DNA from: Methyloversatilis sp. XJ19-49
GTDB taxonomy: Bacteria; Pseudomonadota; Gammaproteobacteria; Burkholderiales; Rhodocyclaceae
Direction: 5' to 3'
Assembly (NCBI RefSeq): GCF_024580145.1
Contig: NZ_JANINI010000004.1
Span: 124,001-188,000, forward strand
DNA length: 64,000 nucleotides
The notes below the pieces were generated by a model. The model was not told where the DNA came from. It saw only the letters and a list, made by a program, of their open reading frames with translations, and searched no databases. Numbering within the stretch: the first letter of the stretch is position 1; each line of letters starts with the position of its first letter. Shown here one piece after another: positions 34,092 through 43,462 of the stretch. The translations under genes were made by a program, and so were the position numbers.

Positions 34092-35366
34092 TCAGGGCTG
34101 GTTGAACGGTCCCCAGGCCGGTTCGCGGACATCGCCGCCGGCCTGTCCGGACAGTTTCTGCTTCACGCGGCCATCTGACGATACTGCCGACAGCACGCCG
34201 CGCCCGCCCACTTCCGATGCATACAGGATGGTGCGGCTGTTGGGTGCGAAGGACGGCGATTCGTCGCGCGACGAATCGGTGAGGATCTGGATCTGCCGGC
34301 TGGCCAGGTCCATCACGGTGACCTGGAACCGGCCGCCGTTGCGCGACACGTAGGCGAGCATCTTGCCGTCCGGCGACAGCCGGGGCGACACGTTGTAGCT
34401 GCCTTCGAAGGTGACGCGCTCGGCGGTGCCGCCGGTGGCCGCGACGCGGTAGATCTGCGGGCTGCCGCCGCGGTCGGACGTGAAGTAGAGGTGCTGGCCG
34501 TCGGGCGAGAACTGCGGCTCGGTGTCGATGGTGGTCGAACCGGCCACGCGGGTCAGCCCGCTGCCGTCGGCGTTGATGCTGTAGATCTGCGAACTGCCGT
34601 CCTTGGTCAGCACCACGGCCAGCCGCTTGCCGTCGGGTGACCAGGCGGGCGCCGAATTCGAGCCCTTGAAATTGGCCACGACGGTCTGCGTGCCGGTTGC
34701 CAGCGAATGCACGTAGATGATGGGCTTCTTGGCCTGGAACGACACATACGCCAGCCGCGTGCCGTCCGGCGACCAGGCGGGCGAGATGATGGGCTCGCTC
34801 GAGCGCAGCGCGGTGCGCGGGTTCTGGCCGTCGGCGTCGTCCACCTTCAGTTCGTAGCTCTTGCCGGTCTTCACCACGTAGGCGATGCGGGTCGAATAGA
34901 CGCCGCGCTCGCCGGTCAGCTTTTCGTGGATGAAGTCGGCGATGCGGTGGCCCGTTTCGCGCACGGTCGCTGCACCGAAAAGGAAAATCATGCCGTCCGG
35001 CTTGTTCTGCCGTGCGATGTCATAAAGACGCATGCGCACTTCGTAGCGGCCGCCCGGCGCCGGCAGGATGCTGGCCAGTGCCAGCGCGTCGGCGCCGCGG
35101 TCCTTCCACTGGTTCAGGTCGATGGCCGCGTTCTCCGGCACCGGCGTGGTGCCCGGATCGACCAGCTTGAACAGGCCGCTGCGCTCCAGATCGGCGCGCA
35201 CGACACCGGTCAGCGCCTGCGGCAGCAGGCCGTCGCCGGCAAAGTTGGCGATCGCGACCGGAATGCGGTTGGCGCCGGCGCCGGTGATCTCGACCGTGAG
35301 CTGCGCCTGGGCGGCGGTTGCTGCCAGCAGCAGCGTGGTGGCCATCAGTCTGAATATCTTGAACAT
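34092..35366 (-). CDS. tolB: Tol-Pal translocation protein TolB
   Basis: This 424-residue periplasmic protein has an N-terminal signal (MFKIFRLMATTLLLAATAAQ), an N-terminal alpha/beta domain (about 22-150) and a six-bladed propeller marked by repeated SPDG motifs (WSPDGTRLAYVS, WSPDGKRLAVVL, FSPDGQHLYFTS, LSPDGKMLAYVS). TolB binds Pal through the propeller and links it to TolA. It follows tolA by 34 bp. Length and repeats are standard. Confidence 0.96.
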   Translation of the reverse strand: MFKIFRLMATTLLLAATAAQAQLTVEITGAGANRIPVAIANFAGDGLLPQALTGVVRADLERSGLFKLVDPGTTPVPENAAIDLNQWKDRGADALALASILPAPGGRYEVRMRLYDIARQNKPDGMIFLFGAATVRETGHRIADFIHEKLTGERGVYSTRIAYVVKTGKSYELKVDDADGQNPRTALRSSEPIISPAWSPDGTRLAYVSFQAKKPIIYVHSLATGTQTVVANFKGSNSAPAWSPDGKRLAVVLTKDGSSQIYSINADGSGLTRVAGSTTIDTEPQFSPDGQHLYFTSDRGGSPQIYRVAATGGTAERVTFEGSYNVSPRLSPDGKMLAYVSRNGGRFQVTVMDLASRQIQILTDSSRDESPSFAPNSRTILYASEVGGRGVLSAVSSDGRVKQKLSGQAGGDVREPAWGPFNQP

Positions 35367-35400
35367 CTGATCCTTTCGATGAGAGGTGGTGCGGCGGCGG

Positions 35401-36222
35401 CTACTGTCCCAGCGGCCGGAACACCAGATCCAGGTTGCGCACGAAGACCGACGGATCGTCCGGCTTCGGCAGCGGTGACGACTTCACGATGGCACGCAGT
35501 ATCGCGTCATCGAGCGCCGGATTTCCGGTTGATCTTTTCATGCGCGGTTCGCCGACCACCGAACCGTCCGGCAGCAGCGCGATGGCGACCAGCGCTTCCG
35601 GGTTGCCGGTGGCGCCCGGCGGCAGCACGATGTTGCTGCGTATCTTGGCGCTGATCTTGTCTCCCCATGCGCTTGCAGCGTTCCTGCGCGCGCCTTCCGC
35701 GGCGGCCTGCGCGATCAGGTCCGCTTCTCGCGAAGCCTCGCGCTTGGCCTGTTCGGCGCTCTCGCGGGCCATGGCTTCCTTGAACATTCTGTCCTGCGCT
35801 TCGATCTCGCGCCGCATGTCCGGCGGCGGCTTCACGTCGGGCTTCTTCTCGACCGGTTTCGGTTCGGGTTTCGGCTTGGGCTCCGGCTTGGGTTCGGGCT
35901 TCGGCTCAACCTTGGGAACCGGTTTCGGCTTCGGAGGTTCCTTGAACGCGATGTCCGGCTTGGGCGGCGGCGGCGGGGGCGGCGGCTCGACCACCGGTTC
36001 CGGCCGCTTCTCGACTACCGGCTCGGGCGGCGGCGGCAGACGCACCGGAGCCTCCACCGTCGGCATGCTGCTGATCAGTTCCACCTGCACCGCAGCCGGT
36101 TTGCTGGTCTGCCAGCGCACGCTGTAGAACAGGAACAGGCCGAGCAGCAGATGCATGCCGGCGGCCAGCACGGCCGACTGCCATTTGCCGGGTTCCGGGC
36201 GTTTGAGTGCGTGCTCGCGCAT
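35401..36222 (-). CDS. tolA: TolA, proton-motive-force-coupled periplasmic spanning protein
   Basis: This 273-residue protein starts at ATG 36222, overlapping the tolR stop (ATGA). It has one N-terminal membrane helix (VLAAGMHLLLGLFLFYSV, about 15-33), then a Pro/Lys/Glu-rich rod (about 60-130: repeated KPEPKP units) and a helical charged region (REIEAQDRMFKEAMARE). The C-terminal TonB-like domain (about 200-273) has LPDGSVVGEPRMKRSTGNPA and ends VFRPLGQ. The Pro-rich rod is longer and the Ala-rich helix shorter than in enteric TolA, as is usual in betaproteobacteria. Confidence 0.93.
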   Translation of the reverse strand: MREHALKRPEPGKWQSAVLAAGMHLLLGLFLFYSVRWQTSKPAAVQVELISSMPTVEAPVRLPPPPEPVVEKRPEPVVEPPPPPPPPKPDIAFKEPPKPKPVPKVEPKPEPKPEPKPKPEPKPVEKKPDVKPPPDMRREIEAQDRMFKEAMARESAEQAKREASREADLIAQAAAEGARRNAASAWGDKISAKIRSNIVLPPGATGNPEALVAIALLPDGSVVGEPRMKRSTGNPALDDAILRAIVKSSPLPKPDDPSVFVRNLDLVFRPLGQ

Positions 36223-36650
36223 CAGCGGGCCGGTTTCGCAGTCTGGCCGGTGTGCACCAGCAGGCCGATGCGGGTGATGCCATTGCCTTGCAGCGTGTCC
36301 ATCACCTTCAGTATTTCTTCGTAGCGTGCCGCCTTGTCGCCGGCCACCACCACGGCGCGGTCGGGTCTGGCGCCCTGCAGGTCGCGGATGCGCGTGACCA
36401 GTGCATCGCGCGTGATCGTTTGTTCCTTGCCGCCCTGGTCGCGGTCGCGCAGCGCCAGCTTGCCGTCGGCTTTCACGATGACTTCGATCGGCTGCGCCGG
36501 GGTCTGCGACGCCTGACCGACGCTGGGCAGTTCGATGCTGCCGGTGGGCGTGGCCTGCGGCGCCACCATGAAGATGACGAGCAGTACAAGCATCACGTCG
36601 ATGTACGGCACGACGTTGATCTGGTTCATCAGGCGGCGCTGTCTTCTCAT
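36222..36650 (-). CDS. tolR: TolR, biopolymer transport protein
   Basis: This 142-residue protein of the ExbD/TolR family starts with [20 protein letters not shown]. The membrane helix [18 protein letters not shown] includes the conserved Asp used in proton passage. The periplasmic domain follows. It overlaps tolQ upstream and tolA downstream by a few bases, and works with TolQ as the motor that energises TolA. Confidence 0.95.
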   Translation of the reverse strand: MRRQRRLMNQINVVPYIDVMLVLLVIFMVAPQATPTGSIELPSVGQASQTPAQPIEVIVKADGKLALRDRDQGGKEQTITRDALVTRIRDLQGARPDRAVVVAGDKAARYEEILKVMDTLQGNGITRIGLLVHTGQTAKPAR

Positions 36651-37336
36651 TGCGCCTTACCGGGGCCCTGGCGCTGCAGGATGTTGGAGAACTCTTCCAT
36701 GAAGCTTTCCCAGCGGATGGAAATGCGGTCGATGTCGTGCGCGAAGCGGTTGTACGCGACCACCGCCGGAATTGCCGCAAACAGGCCGATCGCGGTCGCC
36801 ACCAGCGCTTCGGCGATGCCCGGGGCGACCTGGGCCAGCGTCGCCTGACCGACGTTCGACAGGCCGCGGAAGGCGTTCATGATGCCCCACACCGTGCCGA
36901 ACAGGCCGATGTAGGGGCTGACCGAGCCGGTCGAGGCGAGAAAGGCGAGGTGAGATTCGAGTTCGTCGACCTCGCGCTGATAGGTCGCGCGCATGGCGCG
37001 CCGGGCGCCATCGACCGCGGTAGCGGTGTCGATGTTCTGCCGCCCGCGCAGCTTGATGAATTCCCGGTAGCCGGCTTCGAAGATGCGTTCCATGCCGCCG
37101 GCGTTGTGCCGATCGTTGGCCGCGCTCTGGAACAGCGCGTTCAGGTCGCCGCCGGACCAGAACTCCAGCTCGAACTTGTCGGTGCGGCTGCGTGCGCCGC
37201 GGATGGCGAAGGATTTGCGGAAAATCCAGTACCAGCTCATGAACGAAATGCCGATCAGCAGCGCCATCACCAGCTTGACCAGCAGGCTGGCGTTCATGAT
37301 GAGCGAAATGATCGAGAGGTCTTCTGATAGGTTCAT
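36647..37336 (-). CDS. tolQ: TolQ, proton channel subunit
   Basis: This 229-residue MotA/TolQ/ExbB-family protein has three hydrophobic helices: about 15-38, about 133-160 ([15 protein letters not shown]) and about 170-195 ([20 protein letters not shown]). The GTVWGIM and [10 protein letters not shown] motifs are diagnostic. It begins 2 bp after ybgC and overlaps tolR. Confidence 0.96.
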   Translation of the reverse strand: MNLSEDLSIISLIMNASLLVKLVMALLIGISFMSWYWIFRKSFAIRGARSRTDKFELEFWSGGDLNALFQSAANDRHNAGGMERIFEAGYREFIKLRGRQNIDTATAVDGARRAMRATYQREVDELESHLAFLASTGSVSPYIGLFGTVWGIMNAFRGLSNVGQATLAQVAPGIAEALVATAIGLFAAIPAVVAYNRFAHDIDRISIRWESFMEEFSNILQRQGPGKAQ

Positions 37337-37338
37337 GG

Positions 37339-37806
37339 TCAGTTCGTGAGCGGGGGCAGAAGAGGGGGCGGGGATGAAGGGACGAGCCGCGCGCGCAGTG
37401 CAGGCGGGATCGACACCGGACGGCCGCGCGCCGGATCGATGCAGATCACCCGCACCAGACCGTCGAACAGCAGCGTGTCGCCGCGGTACAGCCGCTGCGC
37501 GAAGTCGATGGCGACCCGGCTGACGCCGGCGATCGTGCTGCGCACCTCGAGCGCGTCATTGAAATGCGCCGGCTTCAGGTATTCGCCGGTGACCGAGCGC
37601 ACGACGAAGCCGTGGCCCTGCGCCGTCATGTCGACCTGATCGAAGCCGAGCGCGCGCAGCCATTCGGTGCGTGCGCGTTCGAGAAAGCGGAAATAGTTTG
37701 CGTAGTAGACGACACCGTAACTGTCGGTGTCTTCGTAGTAGACGCGCACCGGCCACGAAAAACCGTCGGCGTGCGGGCCGTCATCGTGCTGCGCGGAAGG
37801 TGTCAT
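37339..37806 (-). CDS. ybgC: Acyl-CoA thioesterase YbgC
   Basis: This 155-residue hot-dog-fold 4HBT thioesterase starts at ATG 37806; the longer frame to 37908 lacks family similarity. The active-site string [20 protein letters not shown] contains the catalytic Asp, and [12 protein letters not shown] follows. It acts on acyl-CoA or acyl-ACP at the membrane and is the first gene of the tol-pal operon, directly before tolQ. The C-terminal 20 residues are Pro-rich and not part of the fold. Confidence 0.93.
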   Translation of the reverse strand: MTPSAQHDDGPHADGFSWPVRVYYEDTDSYGVVYYANYFRFLERARTEWLRALGFDQVDMTAQGHGFVVRSVTGEYLKPAHFNDALEVRSTIAGVSRVAIDFAQRLYRGDTLLFDGLVRVICIDPARGRPVSIPPALRARLVPSSPPPLLPPLTN

Positions 37807-37918
37807 GGGCCGCGATTTTACCCGAGCGGCCGCCCCGGCTTGCTGCAAGGCATCAAAAAGCCTCGCAAGGGGATGTAACAGTCGGCTGGGTGGCGTGGAG
37901 GCGGGCAAGCGGCAGGGT

Positions 37919-38767
37919 TCAGCGGCGGGTGGTCACGACCAGCGCGATGCCGCCCAGCGTGGCGGCAGACGCCAGCGCCAGCCGCGCGGTCAGCGGCTCG
38001 GCCAGCAGCAGCGCACCACCGAGCGCGGCGATCACCGGCACGCTCAACTGCACCGTGGCGGCCTGCGTCGCCGTCAGCCCGCGCAGCGCGCTGTACCAGA
38101 TGGCGTAGCCGACGCCCGATGCCAGCGCGCCCGACAGCACGGCGTACAGCACGCCCGCCATATCGATCCGGGCGTCGGCGGCCGACACCATCGACAAGCC
38201 GATCGCCAGCGGCACGGCACGCACGAAATTGCCGGCCGTCATGGCGAGCGGCGTGCCGCGTGCGTGGCGCCCGCGCAGCGAGTACACAGCCCAGGCCATT
38301 CCGGCCAGCGCCATCAGCAGGGCCGCATCGACCGGTGGTGCGCTGACGCCGGGCGCCAGCAGCACGCCCAGCCCGCCCAGTGCGACGCCGAAGCCGGCGA
38401 TCTGCAGCGGCCGGAAGCGCTCGCCCTTGAACAGTCCGGCGGCAATCATGCTCACCTGCACCGTGCCGAACAGCAGCAGTGCACCGGTGCCGGTCGACAG
38501 CGCGCGATAGGCGAAGGAGAACGCGGCGGCATAGATGAACAGCGCACACGCACCCGGCCAGTCGCCGGCCAGCCGGCTGCCCGACTGGCGGCGCACCAGC
38601 GCCCACAGCACCAGCGCACCCGCGGCCAGGCGGATCAGCGTGAAGCTGGCGGCATCAATCGCCGTATCGGCCAGCGCCAGCCGGTTCAGCACCGAATTGG
38701 CGGCGAAGGCGAACATCGCCAGCGCGGTCAGCGCGGCGATGCGGCCGGCAGAATGCGGCGCGGTCAA
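37919..38767 (-). CDS. EamA/DMT-family inner-membrane transporter
   Basis: This 282-residue protein has ten hydrophobic helices arranged as two EamA repeats (about 10-135 and 145-280). It begins FAFAANSVLNRLALAD and later has WYSALRGLTATQAATVQLSVP, a motif typical of the second EamA repeat. These transporters export metabolites; the substrate cannot be predicted. It lies 24 bp downstream of ilvD on the same strand, which might hint at a link to branched-chain amino acid metabolism, but position alone is weak evidence. Confidence 0.85.
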   Translation of the reverse strand: MTAPHSAGRIAALTALAMFAFAANSVLNRLALADTAIDAASFTLIRLAAGALVLWALVRRQSGSRLAGDWPGACALFIYAAAFSFAYRALSTGTGALLLFGTVQVSMIAAGLFKGERFRPLQIAGFGVALGGLGVLLAPGVSAPPVDAALLMALAGMAWAVYSLRGRHARGTPLAMTAGNFVRAVPLAIGLSMVSAADARIDMAGVLYAVLSGALASGVGYAIWYSALRGLTATQAATVQLSVPVIAALGGALLLAEPLTARLALASAATLGGIALVVTTRR

Positions 38768-38791
38768 GACCGGTGCGACGGCAAGCCGGCC

Positions 38792-40657
38792 TTACGGACG
38801 GCGCAACTGCGTCAGATCGCGTACCGCGCCGGTATCGGCGCTGGTGGTCATCAGCGCATAGGCCTGCAGCGCCTGCGACACCACGCGATCACGGTTCCTT
38901 GGCGTCCACGCGTCGGCGCCACGCGCCTCTTCCGCCGCCCGGCGATGCGCCAGTTCGTCGTCTGCGATGACCAGATGGATGGTGCGGTTCGGAATGTCGA
39001 TCTCGATCACGTCACCGTCCTTCACCAGCGCGATCAGGCCGCCCTGCGCCGCTTCCGGTGAGGCATGGCCGATCGACAGGCCGGAGGTGCCGCCCGAGAA
39101 GCGGCCGTCGGTCAGCAGCGCGCACGCCTTGCCCAGGTCCTTCGACTTCAGATAGGTCGTCGGGTAAAGCATTTCCTGCATGCCGGGGCCGCCCTTGGGG
39201 CCTTCGTAGCGGATCACGACCACTTCGCCCGGCTTCACCTCGTCGCCGAGGATGCCGGTCACCGCATCGTCCTGGCTTTCGTACACCCGGGCGGTGCCCG
39301 AGAACTTCAGGATCGAGTCATCGACGCCGGCCGTCTTCACGATGCAGCCGCGCTCGGCGATGTTGCCGTACAGCACGGCGAGGCCGCCGTCCTGGCTGAA
39401 GGCATGCGCCTTGTTGCGGATGACGCCGTTTTCGCGGTCGAGGTCGAGCGTCGGGTAGCGGCGGTCCTGCGAGAACGCGACCTGGGTCGGGATGCCGCCG
39501 GGAGCCGCGCGGTAGAAGGTGCGCACCGCTTCGTCTTCGGTGCGCACGATGTCGTACTTGTCGAGTGCTTCGCCCAAGGTGGCGCTGTGCACCGTCGGCA
39601 GGTCGCGGTGTATCAGCCCCGCGCGGTCCAGCTCGCCGAGGATGGCCATGATGCCGCCGGCGCGATGCACATCTTCCATATGCACGTCGGACTTGGCCGG
39701 CGCGACCTTGGACAGGCAGGGTACGCCGCGCGAAATGCGGTCGATGTCGGCCATCGTGAAATCGACACCGGCTTCGTGTGCCGCGGCCAGCAAGTGCAGC
39801 ACGGTGTTGGTCGAGCCGCCCATCGACACGTCGAGCGTCATCGCGTTCTCGAATGCCTTGAAGCTGGCGATCGAGCGCGGCAGCACCGATTCGTCGTCGT
39901 TCTCGTAGTACTTTCGGCACAGCTCCACCGCCAGCTGGCCGGCGCGCAGGAACAGCGCCTTGCGGTCGGCGTGCGTGGCGAGCGTCGAGCCGTTGCCCGG
40001 CAGCGACAGGCCGAGCGCCTCGGTCAGGCAGTTCATCGAATTGGCGGTGAACATGCCGGAGCACGATCCGCAGGTCGGACAGGCACTGCGCTCGTAGGCG
40101 TCGGACTCCTCGTCCGAGCAGTTGCTGTCGGCGCCCTTGACCATGGCATCGACCAGATCGACCGCGATGATCTTCATGCCGCCGGGGTTGGACAGCACGA
40201 CCTTGCCCGCTTCCATCGGCCCGCCGGACACGAACACGGTCGGGATGTTCAGGCGCAGCGCCGCCATCAGCATGCCCGGGGTGATCTTGTCGCAGTTCGA
40301 AATGCACACAAGTGCGTCGGCGCAGTGCGCATTCGCCATGTATTCGACGCTGTCGGCGATCAGTTCGCGGCTGGGCAGCGAATACAGCATGCCGCCGTGA
40401 CCCATCGCGATGCCGTCGTCGACCGCGATGGTGTTGAATTCCTTCGCCACGCCGCCGGCCTTCTCGATCTCGCGGGCGACCATCTGGCCCAGATCCTTCA
40501 GATGCACATGGCCCGGCACGAACTGCGTGAAGCTGTTCGAAATGGCGATGATGGGCTTGCCGAAATCGCCGTCCTTCATGCCGGTGGCGCGCCACAGCGC
40601 GCGGGCGCCGGCCATGTTGCGGCCGTGGGTGGAAGTACGTGAGCGGTAGGCGGGCAT
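38792..40657 (-). CDS. ilvD: Dihydroxy-acid dehydratase IlvD
   Basis: This 621-residue enzyme catalyses the dehydration of 2,3-dihydroxy-isovalerate (or -3-methylvalerate), the third common step of valine and isoleucine synthesis. Fe-S ligand motifs are [13 protein letters not shown] (about residue 122) and [19 protein letters not shown] (about 190-208). [19 protein letters not shown] and [12 protein letters not shown] in the C-terminal half are also family signatures. The length equals that of standard IlvD proteins. No other ilv genes are nearby. Confidence 0.96.
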   Translation of the reverse strand: MPAYRSRTSTHGRNMAGARALWRATGMKDGDFGKPIIAISNSFTQFVPGHVHLKDLGQMVAREIEKAGGVAKEFNTIAVDDGIAMGHGGMLYSLPSRELIADSVEYMANAHCADALVCISNCDKITPGMLMAALRLNIPTVFVSGGPMEAGKVVLSNPGGMKIIAVDLVDAMVKGADSNCSDEESDAYERSACPTCGSCSGMFTANSMNCLTEALGLSLPGNGSTLATHADRKALFLRAGQLAVELCRKYYENDDESVLPRSIASFKAFENAMTLDVSMGGSTNTVLHLLAAAHEAGVDFTMADIDRISRGVPCLSKVAPAKSDVHMEDVHRAGGIMAILGELDRAGLIHRDLPTVHSATLGEALDKYDIVRTEDEAVRTFYRAAPGGIPTQVAFSQDRRYPTLDLDRENGVIRNKAHAFSQDGGLAVLYGNIAERGCIVKTAGVDDSILKFSGTARVYESQDDAVTGILGDEVKPGEVVVIRYEGPKGGPGMQEMLYPTTYLKSKDLGKACALLTDGRFSGGTSGLSIGHASPEAAQGGLIALVKDGDVIEIDIPNRTIHLVIADDELAHRRAAEEARGADAWTPRNRDRVVSQALQAYALMTTSADTGAVRDLTQLRRP

Positions 40658-40721
40658 GGCGGCTCCTGCTGGAAATCGGGTAAAAGCGGGATTCTATCCG
40701 TCCCCCGGCCTGCCGGCCCGC

Positions 40722-41807
40722 ATGTTGATGACCCGACCGCGCGTGCTGTTCGTGACCCGCAGCCGCTACTGGCGCGCCGGCAACGGCGAGGCCACCCGTA
40801 CGCGCACATTGGTCGAGGCGCTGGCTGGCGTGTGCGAACTGACGGTTTTCTTTCTCGAAGCCGCCGATTCCGACGCGTCAGCCGCGGTGGCGGCGAGCCC
40901 GCACCGCTACCGGCTGGCGCATGGCGGCCGCGAAAAGCCGGCGCGTGAAGCGCTGCTGGCGGCCGTGCGACAGCTGTGCGGGCAGCTTCGGCCCGATGTC
41001 GTGCTGCTGTCGCGCCTGCAACTGGATTTCCTGCGCCAGGCAGTGCCCGCCGGCACCCGGCTGGTGATCGACACCCACGATCTGGTCAGCGACAACGCCG
41101 CGTCGCGCCGGCACCTTGGCGTGCCGGTCGATGAGCCGCTCGGTTTCGAACGCGAGATCGCCTTCCTGCGCCGTTACGACCGGGTGCTGCTGATCCAGCC
41201 CGACGATCATGCGCGGGTCGCCGCCGTGCTCGGCGAACGGGCGCTGTGCGTGCCGCATCCGGTCGAACTGCCGGCGCAGCCGGTGCGCCCGGCGTCACGC
41301 GTGCTCGGCTGTGCGGCCAGTCCTTCACCGGCCAATCGACATGGTGTGCAGTGGTTTTTCGGCGAGGTATGGCCGCAGCTGGCCACGCACCGGGTCGAGC
41401 TGCAGCTGGCCGGCCCGCTGTCGGCGCTGCTGCCGCTGCCCCTGCCCGCGGGGGTGCGCGCATGCGGTTTCGTGCCGGCGCCCGAAGCGCTGTGGGCCGA
41501 GGTCGACGTGGCAATCAATCCGGTGCGCTGGGGCTCCGGCCTGAAGATCAAGACGGTCGAGGCACTGGCATCGGGCCTGCCGCTGGTCACCACGCGCGAA
41601 GGCGCGCGCGGCATTGAACATCTCGCTGGCGAGGCCTTCCTGCTGGCCGACGATCCCGCCGTCTTTGCCGGCGCCTGTCTCCGGCTGCTCGATGACGTGG
41701 ACGCGCGTCGCGCGATGTCGGCCGCGGCGCGGCGCTGGGCCGGTGCGAACCTGTCCGTGGCCGTGTGTTTCGGTCCGTTCTTCAGCTGGTTGTCGGGAAA
41801 TTCATGA
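40722..41807 (+). CDS. GT4-family glycosyltransferase (copy A of a paralogous pair)
   Basis: This 361-residue protein starts at ATG 40722 or the ATG at 40728. Its GT-B fold is suggested by the N-terminal VLFVTRSRYWRAGNGEATRTR and the C-terminal sugar-nucleotide part DVAINPVRWGSGLKIKTVEAL...PLVTTREGARGI, which includes the E-rich nucleotide-binding region of GT4 enzymes. It shares long motif strings with the protein at 47616-48692 (IDTHDLVSDNAASR, ALCVPHPV, DVAINPVRWGSGLKIK). The donor and acceptor are unknown. It is divergent from ilvD with 64 bp between them. Confidence 0.8.
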   Translation: MLMTRPRVLFVTRSRYWRAGNGEATRTRTLVEALAGVCELTVFFLEAADSDASAAVAASPHRYRLAHGGREKPAREALLAAVRQLCGQLRPDVVLLSRLQLDFLRQAVPAGTRLVIDTHDLVSDNAASRRHLGVPVDEPLGFEREIAFLRRYDRVLLIQPDDHARVAAVLGERALCVPHPVELPAQPVRPASRVLGCAASPSPANRHGVQWFFGEVWPQLATHRVELQLAGPLSALLPLPLPAGVRACGFVPAPEALWAEVDVAINPVRWGSGLKIKTVEALASGLPLVTTREGARGIEHLAGEAFLLADDPAVFAGACLRLLDDVDARRAMSAAARRWAGANLSVAVCFGPFFSWLSGNS

Positions 41808-41960
41808 ATGTAAGCCGGCTGTCGCCAGGCGGCCGGCAGAGCCGGAACCCGGTTGGCGGTCTACAGTCAGGAGTGCGTATGCGACACGTTCATCGCGACC
41901 TCAGCGTCGCGCGTCAGTCGCATACCGAACCGATCGCCTGACAGGAAAAGGAGATTCGCC

Positions 41961-42551
41961 ATGTCACATCCCGCATTGTCGACTTACCGTTTCGCCGAAG
42001 GCACCTGCATCGCCCAGGCCACGCCGCCCGAGGCGGCCCGCGTGTCGCTGGACAGCCCCGCGACCGCCGTCATGACCGATCTGGCCAGCGTGCGCGCCGC
42101 CTGCATCGGCCCGCAGGTCTCGCTCGACGCGGCCGAGCAGCGGATGCGCGAAAGCGGCGTCCGCATGCTGTTCGTCATCAGCGACATGCCCTGCGTGGAT
42201 GGCATCGTCACGCTGTCCGACCTGCAGGGTAGCAAGCCGATCCGGTTGATACAGGCGCAGGGTCTGACCCGTACCGAGCTGACGGTGAAGCATGTGATGC
42301 AGGCGCTGAGTGACATCGACGCGGTGGATTTCGAGGCGCTCGGGCGCGCCACCGTAGGCAGCGTCGTGGCGGCGCTGCAGCACTACGGTCATGCCTACCT
42401 GCTGGCGGTCGAGGCCGCGACACGCGGCGCACCGCCGCGCATCCGAGGCATCTTCTCTGCGGCGCAGGTCGAGCGCCAGCTCGGCATGCCGTTGAATTCG
42501 GTCGAGGTCGCCGCGACCTTCGCAGAGATCGCAACGGCGCTGCGCGGATGA
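41961..42551 (+). CDS. CBS-domain-like protein
   Basis: This 196-residue protein starts at ATG 41961, supported by AAAGGAGA 9 bases upstream. The N-terminal part is unrecognised. The rest resembles a CBS pair: DAAEQRMRESGVRMLFVISD then GIVTLSDLQGSKP for the first motif, and ATVGSVVAALQHYGHAYLLAVE then IRGIFSAAQVERQLG for the second. CBS pairs bind adenosyl nucleotides and act as sensors. It lies 154 bp after a glycosyltransferase and before fpr, and appears monocistronic. Confidence 0.75.
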   Translation: MSHPALSTYRFAEGTCIAQATPPEAARVSLDSPATAVMTDLASVRAACIGPQVSLDAAEQRMRESGVRMLFVISDMPCVDGIVTLSDLQGSKPIRLIQAQGLTRTELTVKHVMQALSDIDAVDFEALGRATVGSVVAALQHYGHAYLLAVEAATRGAPPRIRGIFSAAQVERQLGMPLNSVEVAATFAEIATALRG

Positions 42552-42587
42552 GGTGATGCGGCCGCCCGCGGTTCCATCACCGAGGCG

Positions 42588-42604
42588 GATAACCTTTGGT
42601 TATC
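42588..42604. promoter_or_regulatory. Inverted repeat upstream of fpr, LysR-box-like
   Basis: GATAACCTTTGGTTATC is a perfect 7-bp inverted repeat with a 3-bp spacer (42588-42604). It is placed about 60-75 bp before the start predicted from the promoter at 42626-42655, the usual position of a LysR-type activator site. In pseudomonads a LysR-type regulator (FinR) controls fpr, so a similar arrangement is plausible here. Confidence 0.55.
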
Positions 42605-42625
42605 GAATCATTGGTTGTTCGCCTC

Positions 42626-42655
42626 TTGAGTTATATGCGATGAACTCGCTATAAA
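42626..42655 (+). promoter_or_regulatory. Putative sigma-70 promoter of fpr
   Basis: TTGAGT (42626-42631) and TATAAA (42650-42655) are separated by 18 bp. The ATG of fpr follows 31 bp later. Confidence 0.6.
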
Positions 42656-42685
42656 GCAGACTGTTCAACGAATCCGGTTCTTGCC

Positions 42686-43462
42686 ATGGCCACCGTCGCA
42701 CCCGAAAAAGTCCTCAGCGTGCATCACTGGAACGACACGCTGTTCAGCTTCAAGACCACGCGGGACCCGAGCCTGCGCTTCCGCAACGGTCATTTCGTCA
42801 TGATCGGGCTGGACACCGGCGGCAAGCCGCTGCTGCGCGCCTACAGCATCGCCAGCGCCAACTACGAAGAGCATCTCGAGTTCTTCAGCATCAAGGTGCC
42901 GGACGGTCCGCTGACGTCGCGCCTGCAGCATCTGAAGGAAGGCGATGAAATCCTGGTCGGGCGCAAGCCGACCGGCACGCTGGTGCTCGACGACCTCAAG
43001 CCCGGCAGGCATCTTTACCTGTTCGGCACCGGCACCGGGCTGGCTCCCTTCCTGAGCCTGATCCGCGATCCGGAAGCCTACGAGCGCTTCGACAAGGTGA
43101 TCCTGTTCCACGGTGTGCGCCATGTGAACGAACTGGCCTATCAGGACTACATCGAGCGCGAACTGCCGGACGACGAATTCCTCGGCGAATTCGTGCGCGA
43201 CAAGCTGCTGTACTACCCGAGTGTCACGCGCGAGCCCTACCGCAACCGCGGCCGGCTGACCGATCTGATCATCAGCAACAAGATGACCGACGACCTCGGT
43301 CTGCCGCCGCTGAATCCGGACACCGACCGCGCGATGATCTGCGGCAGCCCGAGCATGAACAAGGACACCGCCGACCTGCTCGACGCTCGCGGCTTCGTCG
43401 TGTCGCCGGGCGTCGGCGAACCGGGCGATTACGTGATCGAGCGGGCTTTCGTCGAGCGCTGA
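42686..43462 (+). CDS. fpr: Ferredoxin/flavodoxin-NADP+ reductase
   Basis: This 258-residue FAD enzyme moves electrons between NADPH and ferredoxin or flavodoxin, often under oxidative stress. FAD-binding RAYSIASANYEEHLEFFSIKV (about residues 51-71; cut here to the family core RAYSIAS) and NADP-binding LFGTGTGLAPFLSLI (about 112-126) are clear. AMICGSPSMNKD contributes to the nicotinamide pocket. The C-terminus ends IERAFVER, the bacterial class I form. It has its own promoter and a LysR-box-like repeat upstream, and abuts the convergent glycosyltransferase gene with no gap. Confidence 0.93.
   Translation: MATVAPEKVLSVHHWNDTLFSFKTTRDPSLRFRNGHFVMIGLDTGGKPLLRAYSIASANYEEHLEFFSIKVPDGPLTSRLQHLKEGDEILVGRKPTGTLVLDDLKPGRHLYLFGTGTGLAPFLSLIRDPEAYERFDKVILFHGVRHVNELAYQDYIERELPDDEFLGEFVRDKLLYYPSVTREPYRNRGRLTDLIISNKMTDDLGLPPLNPDTDRAMICGSPSMNKDTADLLDARGFVVSPGVGEPGDYVIERAFVER

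Noticed and set aside
35401-36780. A 459-residue TolA
   Set aside because: The extra N-terminal residues are a frame shadow of tolR; the membrane helix and the ATGA overlap place the start at 36222.
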